Notes under the pieces: generated by a model
Databases searched by the model: none
What the model saw: the letters and a program-made list of their open reading frames with translations, nothing else
Told to the model about the DNA's origin: nothing
Source of the DNA: an uncultured Prevotella sp.
Lineage (GTDB): Bacteria > Bacteroidota > Bacteroidia > Bacteroidales > Bacteroidaceae
Reading direction: 5' to 3'
DNA: 16,957 bases
Assembly (NCBI GenBank): GCA_900550635.1
Contig: URSZ01000046.1
Span: 1 to 16,957 of the forward strand
Shown here: positions 1 to 8,049 of the stretch, piece by piece
How the letters are laid out: each line of letters begins with the position of its first letter
Numbering within the stretch: the first letter of the stretch is position 1
Position numbers and translations under genes: made by a program

Positions 1-90
1 TGTGTAGCCTTTTGACTTGAGATTGTTCCATATTGCAGAACCGACAAGGCCGCAATGCCCTGCAACATATATTTTGGAGTCCTTATTCAT
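1..90 (-). CDS. fcl: GDP-L-fucose synthase, 5' fragment (first 30 codons)
   Basis: The product is a GDP-4-keto-6-deoxymannose 3,5-epimerase/4-reductase, the NADPH-dependent second step from GDP-mannose to GDP-L-fucose, in the cytoplasm. Only 30 codons lie in the window and the gene runs off the left edge. Translating down from the ATG at 90-88 gives a start of MNKDSKIYVAGHCGLVGSAI followed by WNNLKSKGYT. The GxxGxxG Rossmann loop, usually AGHxGxVGSA in this family, spans residues 10-19, with Cys13 where many homologues have Arg or Asn. The start overlaps the gmd stop (ATGAATAA, 8 bases shared), which implies translational coupling with gmd, its usual partner. Without the rest of the gene the catalytic Ser-Tyr-Lys residues cannot be checked, but the N-terminal motif and the gmd adjacency make the call secure. 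Confidence 0.88.
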   Translation of the reverse strand, partial: MNKDSKIYVAGHCGLVGSAIWNNLKSKGYT

Positions 91-1150
91 GCTTCCGGTT
101 TTTTACATTCTTCATATCATGCTCAACCATGATACGCACGAGTTTGTCGAACGATGTTGTAGTGGGGTTCCAGCCCAGCAACGTTTTGGCTTTCGTGGGG
201 TCACCGAGCAACTGTTCCACTTCAGACGGACGGAAAAAGCGTGGGTCGACCTCGACAAGCACTTTTCCGGTGGCTTTGTCGATACCTTTCTCGTCAATGC
301 CTTCGCCCCGCCATTCTAGCTCGATACCTGCGTAATGGAACGCAAGCGTGGCAAACTCACGCACCGAATGGTGCTCGCCCGTAGCTATAACGAAGTCCTC
401 GGGGCGCTCATGCTGCAACATAAGCCACATGCACTCCACGTAATCGCGGGCATATCCCCAATCACGCTTAGCGTTCAAGTTTCCGAGGTAAAGTTTTTCC
501 TGCAATCCGTTAGCTATGTTCGCAGCGGCAAGCGTTATCTTGCGCGTTACAAAATTTTCGCCGCGACGCTCGCTTTCGTGATTGAACAATATTCCGTTTA
601 CGGCAAACATGCCGTAGCTTTCACGGTAGTTCTTAACAATCCAAAAGCCATATTGCTTGGCCACACCATAAGGCGAACGAGGATAAAACGGCGTCGTTTC
701 GCGCTGCGGAACTTCCTGTACCTTTCCGAACAGCTCAGAGGTAGAAGCCTGGTATATCTTTGTTTTTCTTTCGAGCCCGAGTATCCTTACAGCTTCAAGC
801 ATTCGCAATGTTCCTATGGCGTCAGTTTCGGCCGTATATTCGGGAACGTCGAAGCTAACCTTGACATGGCTTTGCGCGGCGAGGTTATAAATCTCGTCGG
901 GCTGAAGTTTCTGTATTATGCGAATCAAGGATGATGAATCCGTCATATCCCCGTAATGCAGGTTCACTTGGCGCGGATTCTTCATATCCTTTACCCATTC
1001 CTCAAGATACAAATGCTCTATCCTTCCCGTATTGAAAGATGAGGAGCGCCTCATTATCCCGTGAACTTCATATCCCTTGCTTAATAGAAATTCTGCCAAA
1101 AAAGAGCCGTCCTGGCCTGTTATACCTGAAATTAAAGCTACTTTTTTCAT
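83..1150 (-). CDS. gmd: GDP-mannose 4,6-dehydratase
   Basis: Converts GDP-D-mannose to GDP-4-keto-6-deoxy-D-mannose, the first committed step to GDP-L-fucose (or other 6-deoxy sugars) for capsule, LPS or glycoprotein fucosylation; a cytoplasmic NADP-dependent short-chain dehydrogenase. At 355 aa it is of usual length. Visible features: Rossmann loop GITGQDG at residues 9-15, the RR(S)SSFNTGRI segment at 34-44, catalytic Thr137 and Glu139 in STSELFG, the YxxxK pair Tyr161/Lys165 in SPYGVAK, and the family motif NHESERRGENFVTRKI at 190-206. The ATG at 1150 lies 37 bases after the lpdA stop; I see neither a terminator hairpin nor a TAnnTTTG box in that gap, so it may be read through from the glycine cleavage operon. 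fcl overlaps its 3' end. GC content in a sampled 60-base stretch is about 52%, higher than in lpdA next door. Confidence 0.96.
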   Translation of the reverse strand: MKKVALISGITGQDGSFLAEFLLSKGYEVHGIMRRSSSFNTGRIEHLYLEEWVKDMKNPRQVNLHYGDMTDSSSLIRIIQKLQPDEIYNLAAQSHVKVSFDVPEYTAETDAIGTLRMLEAVRILGLERKTKIYQASTSELFGKVQEVPQRETTPFYPRSPYGVAKQYGFWIVKNYRESYGMFAVNGILFNHESERRGENFVTRKITLAAANIANGLQEKLYLGNLNAKRDWGYARDYVECMWLMLQHERPEDFVIATGEHHSVREFATLAFHYAGIELEWRGEGIDEKGIDKATGKVLVEVDPRFFRPSEVEQLLGDPTKAKTLLGWNPTTTSFDKLVRIMVEHDMKNVKNRKHE

Positions 1151-1187
1151 AACCTTATAATCGATTTATATTATTGTCTAATAAAAA

Positions 1188-2561
1188 CTATTTGCTTGCT
1201 ACATCGCACACAACCTCGCATAACGTAGGATGGGCATGTATCGTTTGGTAAATATCGGCACACGTTCCACCTTGTTGCATAACGACTGCCACTTCTTCTA
1301 TCAAATCGGAAGCATGAGGTCCTAATATGTGACATCCTAAAATCTTGCCGGAAGGAGACAGAATCATCTTTGCCAAACCTTCCGTGCTGCCTAATGCGAG
1401 TGCTTTACCGTTAGCACGGAAAAGCACCTTGCGCGTTATGTATTCTATACCGTCGGCAATACAAGCGTCTTCGGTTTTTCCTACCATGGAAAATTCCGGT
1501 TGCGTAAATACAGCTGCAGGAATAACATCAAAATTAAAAGAATCCGGTTTGCCCAATATATTGTTCAAAGCTCGTTTTCCCTGATATTTTGCCGCATGCG
1601 CCAACTGGCAAATCCCATTGACATCGCCAATGGCATATATGCCGTCTACGTTTGTTCGGAAATTCTCATCTACTACAATGCCGCGCTTATCAGTAGCAAT
1701 ACCTATATCATCTAAATTAATGGATTCCATATTAGCACTCCGGCCGACTGCCATAAGAACCACGTCTGCTTCAGTTGTACTATCCACACCTTTGGCGGTA
1801 TATCCGACGGAAAGCCGTTGAACATCCGGTTTGGAAATGTTCGTTACTGAAGAATTCGTGTAAAAAACTACTCCTTTACGTTTTAAAATCAAGCGTAGTC
1901 TTTTAGATAATTCGCTGTCGAAATTAGGAAGTATCTCCTTACGATATTCTATAACTGTGACTTTTGAGCCGAAAGATGAAAATATTGAAGCGAACTCAAC
2001 ACCAATAACCCCTCCTCCTATTATACAAATTGAGTCGGGTATGGTTTCAATGGACAGAAGGTCTTTAGAAGTTACGACACCTGGCAAATTATATCCGGGG
2101 ACAGGTAAACAACTTATTTTTGCACCTGTGGCTATTATTATATGCTTTGCAGTATATTCTTCAGACAAAGTACCTTCGGAAGAATCTCTGATTATCCGGA
2201 TTTCATTTTTGCAAACAAACTCTGCCCTACCATATACTATCCGGACTTTTGCAAGCTCCAAGAGTTTACTAATGCCCGAGTGCAACTCTTCAATTACCTT
2301 GTTTTTACGTTCCTGTGCCTTTTGGATATTAAAAGTCACATTCCGGCATTCAATGCCGTATTGCGCTGAGTCATTAAGCAAGTCTATAATTTCTGCTGTC
2401 CGGCAAAGGCATTTCGTAGGTATGCACCCTTCATTCAAACATGCGCCTCCTAACCTTTCAGCTTCCACCAAAACAGTATTCAGCCCGGCCTTCGCCGCAC
2501 TTACGGCTGTTTCATACCCTCCGGGGCCGCCACCTATTATAATTAGATCTGCCTGAGTCAT
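1188..2561 (-). CDS. lpdA: Dihydrolipoyl dehydrogenase (glycine cleavage L-protein / E3)
   Basis: A flavoprotein that reoxidises dihydrolipoyl groups, here most likely on GcvH, with NAD+ as acceptor. The 457-aa protein has the FAD-binding loop IIGGGPGG near residue 8, the redox-active disulphide Cys41/Cys46 in GGACLNEGCIPTK, a second dinucleotide-binding motif IIGGGVIGVEFAS mid-protein for NAD, the YAIGDVNG FAD motif, and the C-terminal catalytic dyad His444/Glu449 in HPTLCE. The interface domain at the C-terminus is complete. The ATG at 2561 is 7 bases from the gcvPB stop, so it is the last glycine-cleavage gene of the operon. It could also serve 2-oxo acid dehydrogenase complexes, but its location argues for a dedicated L-protein. 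Sampled composition is AT-rich (19 G+C in bases 1861-1920), unlike gmd. Confidence 0.95.
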   Translation of the reverse strand: MTQADLIIIGGGPGGYETAVSAAKAGLNTVLVEAERLGGACLNEGCIPTKCLCRTAEIIDLLNDSAQYGIECRNVTFNIQKAQERKNKVIEELHSGISKLLELAKVRIVYGRAEFVCKNEIRIIRDSSEGTLSEEYTAKHIIIATGAKISCLPVPGYNLPGVVTSKDLLSIETIPDSICIIGGGVIGVEFASIFSSFGSKVTVIEYRKEILPNFDSELSKRLRLILKRKGVVFYTNSSVTNISKPDVQRLSVGYTAKGVDSTTEADVVLMAVGRSANMESINLDDIGIATDKRGIVVDENFRTNVDGIYAIGDVNGICQLAHAAKYQGKRALNNILGKPDSFNFDVIPAAVFTQPEFSMVGKTEDACIADGIEYITRKVLFRANGKALALGSTEGLAKMILSPSGKILGCHILGPHASDLIEEVAVVMQQGGTCADIYQTIHAHPTLCEVVCDVASK

Positions 2562-2568
2562 CTATTTT

Positions 2569-4047
2569 TCAGTCTAAGGGACATTCCAATAAATCAAAAT
2601 ATGTAAGACGCGGCTCTCGTGCAGCTTTCACTTCATCCAACCTGCAGACTGGAGCGTTATGCGGTGCTGTCTTAACTAATTCGGGGTCGCGGACCGCTTC
2701 GTCTGCAATACGCAGCATAGCGTCCACAAAATCATCCAGCATTTCCTTGCTTTCGCACTCGGTAGGCTCTATCATTATTGCTTCGTGGAATAACAAAGGG
2801 AAATATATTGTAGGAGCGTGGAAGCCATAATCGAGCAACCGTTTAGCTATGTCAAGCGTCGTTACCCCTGTTGACTTATCTTTCAACCCATTGAAAACAA
2901 ATTCATGTTTACAAAGCGACGTTATGGGAAGTTCGTATTTTTCTTTCAACCGTTCGCGAACATAAATTGCATTTAAGACGGACAGCGGGCCAACTTGCTT
3001 AAGGTGTTCTTTTCCCATTGTCAAGATGTATGCGTATGCCTTTAACAGGACGGAAAAATTACCAAGGAACTCAGAAATACTTCCAATAGCCTTTTCGCCA
3101 TAAACTACTTTAAACACATTATCTTCTGTCCTCACTACTTTAGGATTTGGAAGAAAATCTTCCAATCCTTCTCGTACTCCCACAGGTCCTGCACCCGGGC
3201 CTCCGCCACCGTGAGGCGTAGAAAAAGTTTTATGTAAATTCAAGTGCATTACGTCGAATCCCATATCTCCCGGACGACCAACACCTAACATGGGATTGAA
3301 ATTAGCTCCATCATAATACATCAAACCGCCACATCTATGTATCAGGTCGGATATTACGGGAATATCATACTCAAAAAGTCCCAAGGTATTTGGATTTGTC
3401 ATCATCATACCTGCGACATCGTCTCCCAAAAGTTTTTTCAATTCTTCAACATCGATACGCCCGTCTTCTTTACTTTTTACTTCTACAACTTCCAAGCCGC
3501 AACATGCAGCAGAAGCGGGGTTTGTTCCATGGGAGGAATCGGGAATTATTATCTTTTTTCGTTTTAAATCATTCCTGTTAAAGTGATAGTCTCTTATTAT
3601 CATAAGACCTGTAAGTTCTCCATGTGCACCGGCAAAAGGATTCAAGGTAAACTCTTTCATACCACATATCTCCGAAAGAGCTTGCTGCAGGTTATAATAT
3701 ATTTCCAAAACTCCTTGTACCGTATCGGCAGATTGCAAAGGATGTAACTTGGCAAAGTTATCTGTATGAATAATTTCTTCGTTTATTTTAGGATTGTATT
3801 TCATTGTACAACTACCCAATGGATAGAATCCGGAATCTACGCCGAAATTATTATTACTCATGTTTGTATAGTGCCTGACTATCGATAACTCATCTACCTC
3901 GGGCAATGTCAAATCTTCCTTACGAATTAATTTATCATCCAGCTCGTTTTTTGCATAATCCGCTAACCCATTATCGGGTATGGAATAACCTATACGGCCA
4001 GGACTGGATAACTCGAAAATCAATTTTCCGTAATACTTATTGTTCAT
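2569..4047 (-). CDS. gcvPB: Glycine dehydrogenase (decarboxylating) subunit 2
   Basis: The PLP-bearing half of the split P-protein; with GcvPA it decarboxylates glycine and passes the aminomethyl group to the lipoyl arm of GcvH. Length is 492 aa, normal for a separate beta subunit. The Schiff-base lysine is Lys273 in NLHKTFSTPHGGGGPG (residues 270-285), with the glycine-rich loop after it as in the family. Other PLP-site segments are SSHGTNPASA (171-180), MTNPNTLGLFE (216-226) and MYYDGANFNPM (243-253). The start at 4047 is 12 bases from the gcvPA stop and the stop is 7 bases from lpdA. As I recall, well-studied Bacteroides and Porphyromonas species have one fused GcvP of about 950 aa, so the two-gene form here is noteworthy. 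Confidence 0.96.
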   Translation of the reverse strand: MNNKYYGKLIFELSSPGRIGYSIPDNGLADYAKNELDDKLIRKEDLTLPEVDELSIVRHYTNMSNNNFGVDSGFYPLGSCTMKYNPKINEEIIHTDNFAKLHPLQSADTVQGVLEIYYNLQQALSEICGMKEFTLNPFAGAHGELTGLMIIRDYHFNRNDLKRKKIIIPDSSHGTNPASAACCGLEVVEVKSKEDGRIDVEELKKLLGDDVAGMMMTNPNTLGLFEYDIPVISDLIHRCGGLMYYDGANFNPMLGVGRPGDMGFDVMHLNLHKTFSTPHGGGGPGAGPVGVREGLEDFLPNPKVVRTEDNVFKVVYGEKAIGSISEFLGNFSVLLKAYAYILTMGKEHLKQVGPLSVLNAIYVRERLKEKYELPITSLCKHEFVFNGLKDKSTGVTTLDIAKRLLDYGFHAPTIYFPLLFHEAIMIEPTECESKEMLDDFVDAMLRIADEAVRDPELVKTAPHNAPVCRLDEVKAAREPRLTYFDLLECPLD

Positions 4048-4059
4048 TTCACGGTACTT

Positions 4060-5388
4060 TTATATAAGATTAGACAATGAAATAAGTTTGTCTATTTCCT
4101 CTTTTGTTCGAATTTCAGTTACTGCAAAAAGAAGGCGGTTGGATTCTCCCACTCTTATACCCCCTATAATATCATTTTGAACGCATATTCTGTTCCATTT
4201 GTCCAAATCAAATTTTGCTTCTACACAAAACTCGTTAAAAAAAGGTAAGCCAGGAAAAGCAGCTACAAACTTACCTGTTCTAAGAAGTGAATCATATAAA
4301 TAATGTGCGCCTATATACGATTTTTTCGCAGCTTCTTGCAAGCCTTTCTTTCCCATTAAAGAAAGATATATTGCTACGTAAAGGGTCATTATGCCTTGAT
4401 TGGAACAAATATTTGAAGTAGCTTTTTCGCGACGTATATGCTGCTCTCTCGTTTGCATAGTAAGGCAGAACGTCCTCTTACCTTTTGAATCAACGGTAGC
4501 ACCAACTATTCTTCCGGGTATTTTTCTTAAGTATTCTTTCTTACTGCAGAAGAAACCCAAGTACGGGCCACCGTAAGACATTGGCAATCCCAACGATTGT
4601 GCGCTCCCTACGGCTATATCTGCTCCCCATTCTCCCGGAGTTTTAAGATAAGCTAAATCTGCTGGTATGCAATTAACTATCATAACAGCCTTTGCAGAAT
4701 GTATATCATCTGCCACTCCGGAAAAATCTTCTACTATTCCATAATAATTAGGTTCCGGTAATATTACGCCGGCAACATCTCCTTTAGATAATTCATCTCT
4801 CATCGCATTAAGATTAGTTACCCCGTTTATTTCAGGAAGTAGAGTTAATCTTATACCGCGAAACTTAGCATAAGTTTCTACAACTCGTATAACTCTTGGA
4901 TTTAAGGTAGAAGAAAGCAAAATACGAGATTTTTTCTTTGTTACAGCCAATGCGGTCATCATTGCTTCCGCCGTGGCTGTAGCTCCGTCATACAAACTGG
5001 CGTTAGAAATGTCCATTCCTGTAAGCGAAGCCATCATAGTCTGGTACTCGAATATGTATTGCAAAGTACCTTGCGAAATTTCGGCTTGGTAAGGAGTATA
5101 ACTCGTCAAAAACTCAGAACGCGACGTTATATAATCGGGAACCGCAGGTACGTAATGATCATAAACGCCACCACCCGCAAAACAAGTCAGCACTTTGTTT
5201 TTCTTTAAAAGCAAAGCAAACGTTTTGCGTACTTCATGTTCCGACATAGCTGACGGCAAATCGTAATCCTTATTTAATTTCAAAGCTTCAGGAACATCCG
5301 CATATAAATCCTGCAATGTTCCTACACCTGCCGCTGAAAGCATTTCGGCTATATCACTGTCCGTCTGAGGCAAATATTTATGACCCAT
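4060..5388 (-). CDS. gcvPA: Glycine dehydrogenase (decarboxylating) subunit 1
   Basis: The alpha half of the split P-protein, structurally similar to GcvPB but lacking the PLP lysine; it completes the active site of the heterotetramer. At 442 aa it matches the usual length of about 440-450. The N-terminus (MGHKYLPQTDSDIAEML) and the following segments TCFAGGGVYDHYVPAVPDYI, TPYQAEISQGTLQ, NASLYDGATATAEAMMTA and GLPMSYGGPYLGF are typical family blocks. The motif after the central domain, TREQHIRREKATSNICSNQ, is also characteristic. The ATG at 5388 follows the gcvH stop by 8 bases. No frameshift or internal stop is seen. Sampled composition is low in G+C (21 of 60 in 4741-4800). Confidence 0.96.
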   Translation of the reverse strand: MGHKYLPQTDSDIAEMLSAAGVGTLQDLYADVPEALKLNKDYDLPSAMSEHEVRKTFALLLKKNKVLTCFAGGGVYDHYVPAVPDYITSRSEFLTSYTPYQAEISQGTLQYIFEYQTMMASLTGMDISNASLYDGATATAEAMMTALAVTKKKSRILLSSTLNPRVIRVVETYAKFRGIRLTLLPEINGVTNLNAMRDELSKGDVAGVILPEPNYYGIVEDFSGVADDIHSAKAVMIVNCIPADLAYLKTPGEWGADIAVGSAQSLGLPMSYGGPYLGFFCSKKEYLRKIPGRIVGATVDSKGKRTFCLTMQTREQHIRREKATSNICSNQGIMTLYVAIYLSLMGKKGLQEAAKKSYIGAHYLYDSLLRTGKFVAAFPGLPFFNEFCVEAKFDLDKWNRICVQNDIIGGIRVGESNRLLFAVTEIRTKEEIDKLISLSNLI

Positions 5389-5396
5389 CTTTTTTT

Positions 5397-5774
5397 CTAT
5401 TTACAAATATTCTGATACTGCTCAGGTGTCAACAAATTATCAAGTTCTGACTTGTCCGACAGCTTTACTTTTATAATCCAGTTTTTAAAAGCATCTTCGT
5501 TTATCAGTTCCGGATTATCCTCTAAATCTTCGTTTATTTCTTCAACTGTACCGCTTACTGGAGAAATCAAATCACTCGCAGCCTTTACGCTTTCAACCGC
5601 GCCGAATTCTTCCTCTGCAGTTACCTCATCGCCCACTTCTGGCATGTCTACATATACTACATTTCCCAATTGTTGTTGGGCGTAATCGGTTATGCCTACA
5701 TAAACGTATAATCCTTCTACTCTAACATATTCGTGCGACTTAGTATATAAACAGTCGTTCATTACATTTGCCAT
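5397..5774 (-). CDS. gcvH: Glycine cleavage system H protein
   Basis: The lipoyl carrier that shuttles the aminomethyl intermediate from P- to T-protein and is reoxidised by the L-protein. It is 125 aa, the normal size. The lipoylated lysine is Lys64 in the signature ESVKAASDL (residues 61-69), within a hybrid barrel fold bounded by VGITDYAQQQLGNVVYVD and PVSGTVEEINEDL. It should be modified by the lipoate-protein ligase encoded two genes upstream. It lies 6 bases after the gcvT stop and 8 bases before gcvPA, so translation is likely coupled across the operon. The ATG at 5774 is the only sensible start; the next Met is residue 5 and would shorten it by only four residues. Confidence 0.97.
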   Translation of the reverse strand: MANVMNDCLYTKSHEYVRVEGLYVYVGITDYAQQQLGNVVYVDMPEVGDEVTAEEEFGAVESVKAASDLISPVSGTVEEINEDLEDNPELINEDAFKNWIIKVKLSDKSELDNLLTPEQYQNICK

Positions 5775-5780
5775 AATTCT

Positions 5781-6872
5781 TTACTTTTTATATTTCTTAT
5801 CGTAAAACTTTTTCTTCACTACCGTAGCCTTGTGCAATTTACGATGAATCCGCACATCAAGGCGAGTTCCTATTTTAGCACTGGACGTTTCTATTAAAGC
5901 CATTGCTACACTTTTTCCCGTTGATATTGAATTATACCCTGTCGTAACATGTCCAATTACTTTTCCCATATTTTCAACTTCGTAACCATGACGGGGTATC
6001 GCCTTGTCATCAAGTTCCAAACCTATTAATTTACAGGTTATCCCTTCTGCTTTTTGTTTTACTATTGCTTGTTTCCCTATAAAATCGCTTTTTTCTGTTT
6101 TTACGAACATTCCTAAGCCTGCTTCAACAGGAGAGATTTCTTTACTCAACTCTTGTCCATACAAAGGAAGCCCAACCTCGAAACGCAGTGTATCACGCGC
6201 ACCCAAGCCACAAGGCACAACCTTTTTGCTTTCTATCAGTTTATCCCACATTTCTATTATGTATTCGTGGCTTGCGTAAATTTCAAAACCGTCTTCGCCT
6301 GTATAACCTGTACGACTTATTATAACGTCTTGTTCACAAATGTGAACTATCTTAAATGTATAGAAGGACAATTCCTTTACATCCAGTCCCAGAATATGCT
6401 CCATAACATTTTCCGATTCCGGCCCTTGAACGGCTATCTGGCCATATTTATCGCTATCATTGTTCACTTCTATTTCATAACCCGCTTTATTCTGACAAAT
6501 CCAATCGAAGTCCTTATCTATGTTTGCTGCATTTACAACAAGAAAGAACTTTTGTTCGTCCATTTTATAAACCAGCAAATCATCTACAACACCACCATCC
6601 GGATAAAGCATCATTCCGTAATATATCTTCCCTATTGGTGCATTTTCAATATCGTTCGTAAATATATATTGCACATAACGTTCTGCGTCCGGACCGCTTA
6701 TGGTAATCTCCCCCATGTGAGACACGTCGAACACGCCGCAATTGTTGCGTACAGCCTTATGCTCGCTTATTATATCACTATATTGTATGGGCATGTCAAA
6801 CCCTCCAAAAGGGCTTATCTTTGCACCCAAGGAAACATGCCGGTCGTAAAGGCAAGTCCTTTTATTTGACAT
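5781..6872 (-). CDS. gcvT: Glycine cleavage system T protein (aminomethyltransferase)
   Basis: Transfers the aminomethyl carbon from lipoyl-GcvH to tetrahydrofolate, releasing ammonia and giving 5,10-methylene-THF. From the chosen ATG at 6872 the protein has 363 aa, near the family norm. It begins MSNKRTCLYDRHVSLGAKI, which aligns with the usual start of the form TxLxxxHxxLGAKM. Conserved parts: FGGFDMPIQYSDI (22-34), GVFDVSHMGEI (46-56), and YPDGGVVDDLLVY (90-102) with the probable catalytic Asp97, plus the folate-binding region ISRTGYTGEDGFEI and the C-terminal barrel. The reading frame stays open upstream to a TTG at 6914, overlapping lplA, and has another ATG at 6890 (369 aa). I prefer 6872 for length and for the purine-rich stretch just before it; 6890 cannot be excluded. 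Confidence 0.93.
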   Translation of the reverse strand: MSNKRTCLYDRHVSLGAKISPFGGFDMPIQYSDIISEHKAVRNNCGVFDVSHMGEITISGPDAERYVQYIFTNDIENAPIGKIYYGMMLYPDGGVVDDLLVYKMDEQKFFLVVNAANIDKDFDWICQNKAGYEIEVNNDSDKYGQIAVQGPESENVMEHILGLDVKELSFYTFKIVHICEQDVIISRTGYTGEDGFEIYASHEYIIEMWDKLIESKKVVPCGLGARDTLRFEVGLPLYGQELSKEISPVEAGLGMFVKTEKSDFIGKQAIVKQKAEGITCKLIGLELDDKAIPRHGYEVENMGKVIGHVTTGYNSISTGKSVAMALIETSSAKIGTRLDVRIHRKLHKATVVKKKFYDKKYKK

Positions 6873-6906
6873 TTCTTTTTCTGGTTTCATGGTAATTTCT
6901 TGCAAC

Positions 6907-7881
6907 TTAATCAAACAAAATTTCTATCATATCTTTTCCCTTCAAACCGCGAATATAATTTTCAGGGGGATATTTCAAAAAAACGGATTTCAAAGATTCT
7001 ATCGTAAATTGTGCGCCACGCATGGAATCTGTCAAATCTCCTACGGAATCTTTCAACTGGAAATAATCCCCGGACAATTCCACACGTTCTATATTACCGT
7101 GCTTAACTTGCATATAAACCTCTAAATTGCCACATCCGTTAACTCTGCCTTTACGAACCACGTTCCATTTACTTGTTTGCTTGCTTACAAAGTTTTCTGT
7201 AATGTAGCTTTTTTCTATCTCTCTAACCTTCCTCAAGTCTTCATCACTCAGGTTTATAGTTTTATTACACAACAAAGTACGAAATTTATCTTTTATTTCT
7301 TCTATCGTAAGATTCGTATAATCTTTTAACAGGCCTATTCTACTTCTAACGCTTTTTACACCTTTTGAAACAAGCTTCTCTTTTGCTGGGGTGATACTGT
7401 TCATCATGTTTTGCATATCAGTATCATAAAGTAAAGTACCATGCACAATATTACGTTCCGGCAAATGATAAAAAGCCGTTCCGCTCACTTTACATCCATC
7501 CACTACTATATCGTTACGACCCGTAGAGCACGCTTGGATACTCATCCTTTTTAGTGTACTTAATACCAAGTTTACATAGTTTGAATAAGCCAGCATAACA
7601 TTACTTTTTCCTGTTATATACGCCAGCATGACATTGCCTTTGTCGGCATAGACACATCCCCCGCCGCTTTTCCTTCGGTATATTCCTATACCGTGTTCAT
7701 GGCAATAATCCACGTTCACTTCACTACATAAATCCTGGTTGCGTCCTAATATTACGCTCGGCTCCACTTGCCAGAAAAAAAATATTGGATCTTCCTTTAA
7801 AAAACGCGCGGCATATTCTTCTACTGCCAAATAGAAAGAGACACGCTGCGTTTCTATGTCAGGAATGTTCAAATAATACAT
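6907..7881 (-). CDS. lplA: Lipoate-protein ligase A, first gene of the glycine cleavage operon
   Basis: Activates free lipoate with ATP and attaches it to a lysine of carrier proteins, here presumably Lys64 of GcvH. From the ATG at 7881 the protein is 324 aa, typical for LplA with its C-terminal accessory domain. Visible: the N-terminal SFYLAVEEYAARFL segment, the signature RRKSGGGCVYADKGN (69-83), and GRNDIVVDGCKVSGTAF (121-137) with the lipoyl-adenylate lysine Lys131. The last 85 residues or so form the LplA_C-like domain. A longer reading from a TTG at 7944 is rejected because that TTG lies in the -33 promoter box. This gene leads the operon, so scavenged lipoate and glycine cleavage enzymes are likely made together. 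Its composition is strikingly AT-rich (14 G+C in bases 7261-7320). Confidence 0.94.
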   Translation of the reverse strand: MYYLNIPDIETQRVSFYLAVEEYAARFLKEDPIFFFWQVEPSVILGRNQDLCSEVNVDYCHEHGIGIYRRKSGGGCVYADKGNVMLAYITGKSNVMLAYSNYVNLVLSTLKRMSIQACSTGRNDIVVDGCKVSGTAFYHLPERNIVHGTLLYDTDMQNMMNSITPAKEKLVSKGVKSVRSRIGLLKDYTNLTIEEIKDKFRTLLCNKTINLSDEDLRKVREIEKSYITENFVSKQTSKWNVVRKGRVNGCGNLEVYMQVKHGNIERVELSGDYFQLKDSVGDLTDSMRGAQFTIESLKSVFLKYPPENYIRGLKGKDMIEILFD

Positions 7882-7913
7882 TTTTACCTGTTTTTGTGTG
7901 CTTAGCTTGTGTT

Positions 7914-7945
7914 CAAAAATACTAAGTATTTTGCGAAGTAACAAA
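7914..7945 (-). promoter_or_regulatory. Bacteroidetes-type promoter of the lplA-gcv operon
   Basis: Reading the minus strand, a -33 box TTTG (7945-7942) is followed after exactly 20 bases by the -7 box TATTTTTG (7921-7914), a full match to the TTTG / TAnnTTTG consensus of Bacteroidetes housekeeping promoters. The start site should fall roughly at 7905-7910, giving a leader of about 25-30 bases before the lplA ATG at 7881. That leaves no room for a glycine riboswitch. The match also shows that the TTG at 7944-7942 cannot be a start codon for this transcript. Confidence 0.75.
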
Positions 7946-7980
7946 TGTAGTATCGAATTTTAAATCTGACACCGTTTTTC

Positions 7981-8046
7981 TGAACTCAAAACAGTATATG
8001 AAAAGGTTATAGAAGCGACATTAAGAAAATGTCATTTTAGAGTTCA
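7981..8046. repeat. Nested inverted repeat downstream of the DUF4296 gene
   Basis: An outer 7-bp perfect inverted repeat, TGAACTC at 7981-7987 and GAGTTCA at 8040-8046, encloses a smaller hairpin in which GACATT and AATGTC flank a five-base loop (about 8017-8033). It lies between the DUF4296 stop (8050) and the lplA promoter, where a terminator for the ileS unit would be expected. Neither strand has a clear T-run after the stem, so a Rho-independent terminator is only weakly supported. Confidence 0.35.
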
Positions 8047-8049
8047 CTA

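Noticed and set aside
335..934. 199-codon plus-strand open frame
   Set aside because: It lies wholly antisense to gmd, which has full family motifs; the translation shows no recognisable domain.
6873..6914. TTG start extending gcvT by 14 residues into lplA
   Set aside because: The family length and N-terminal alignment fit the ATG at 6872; a TTG start is unlikely when two ATGs follow in frame.
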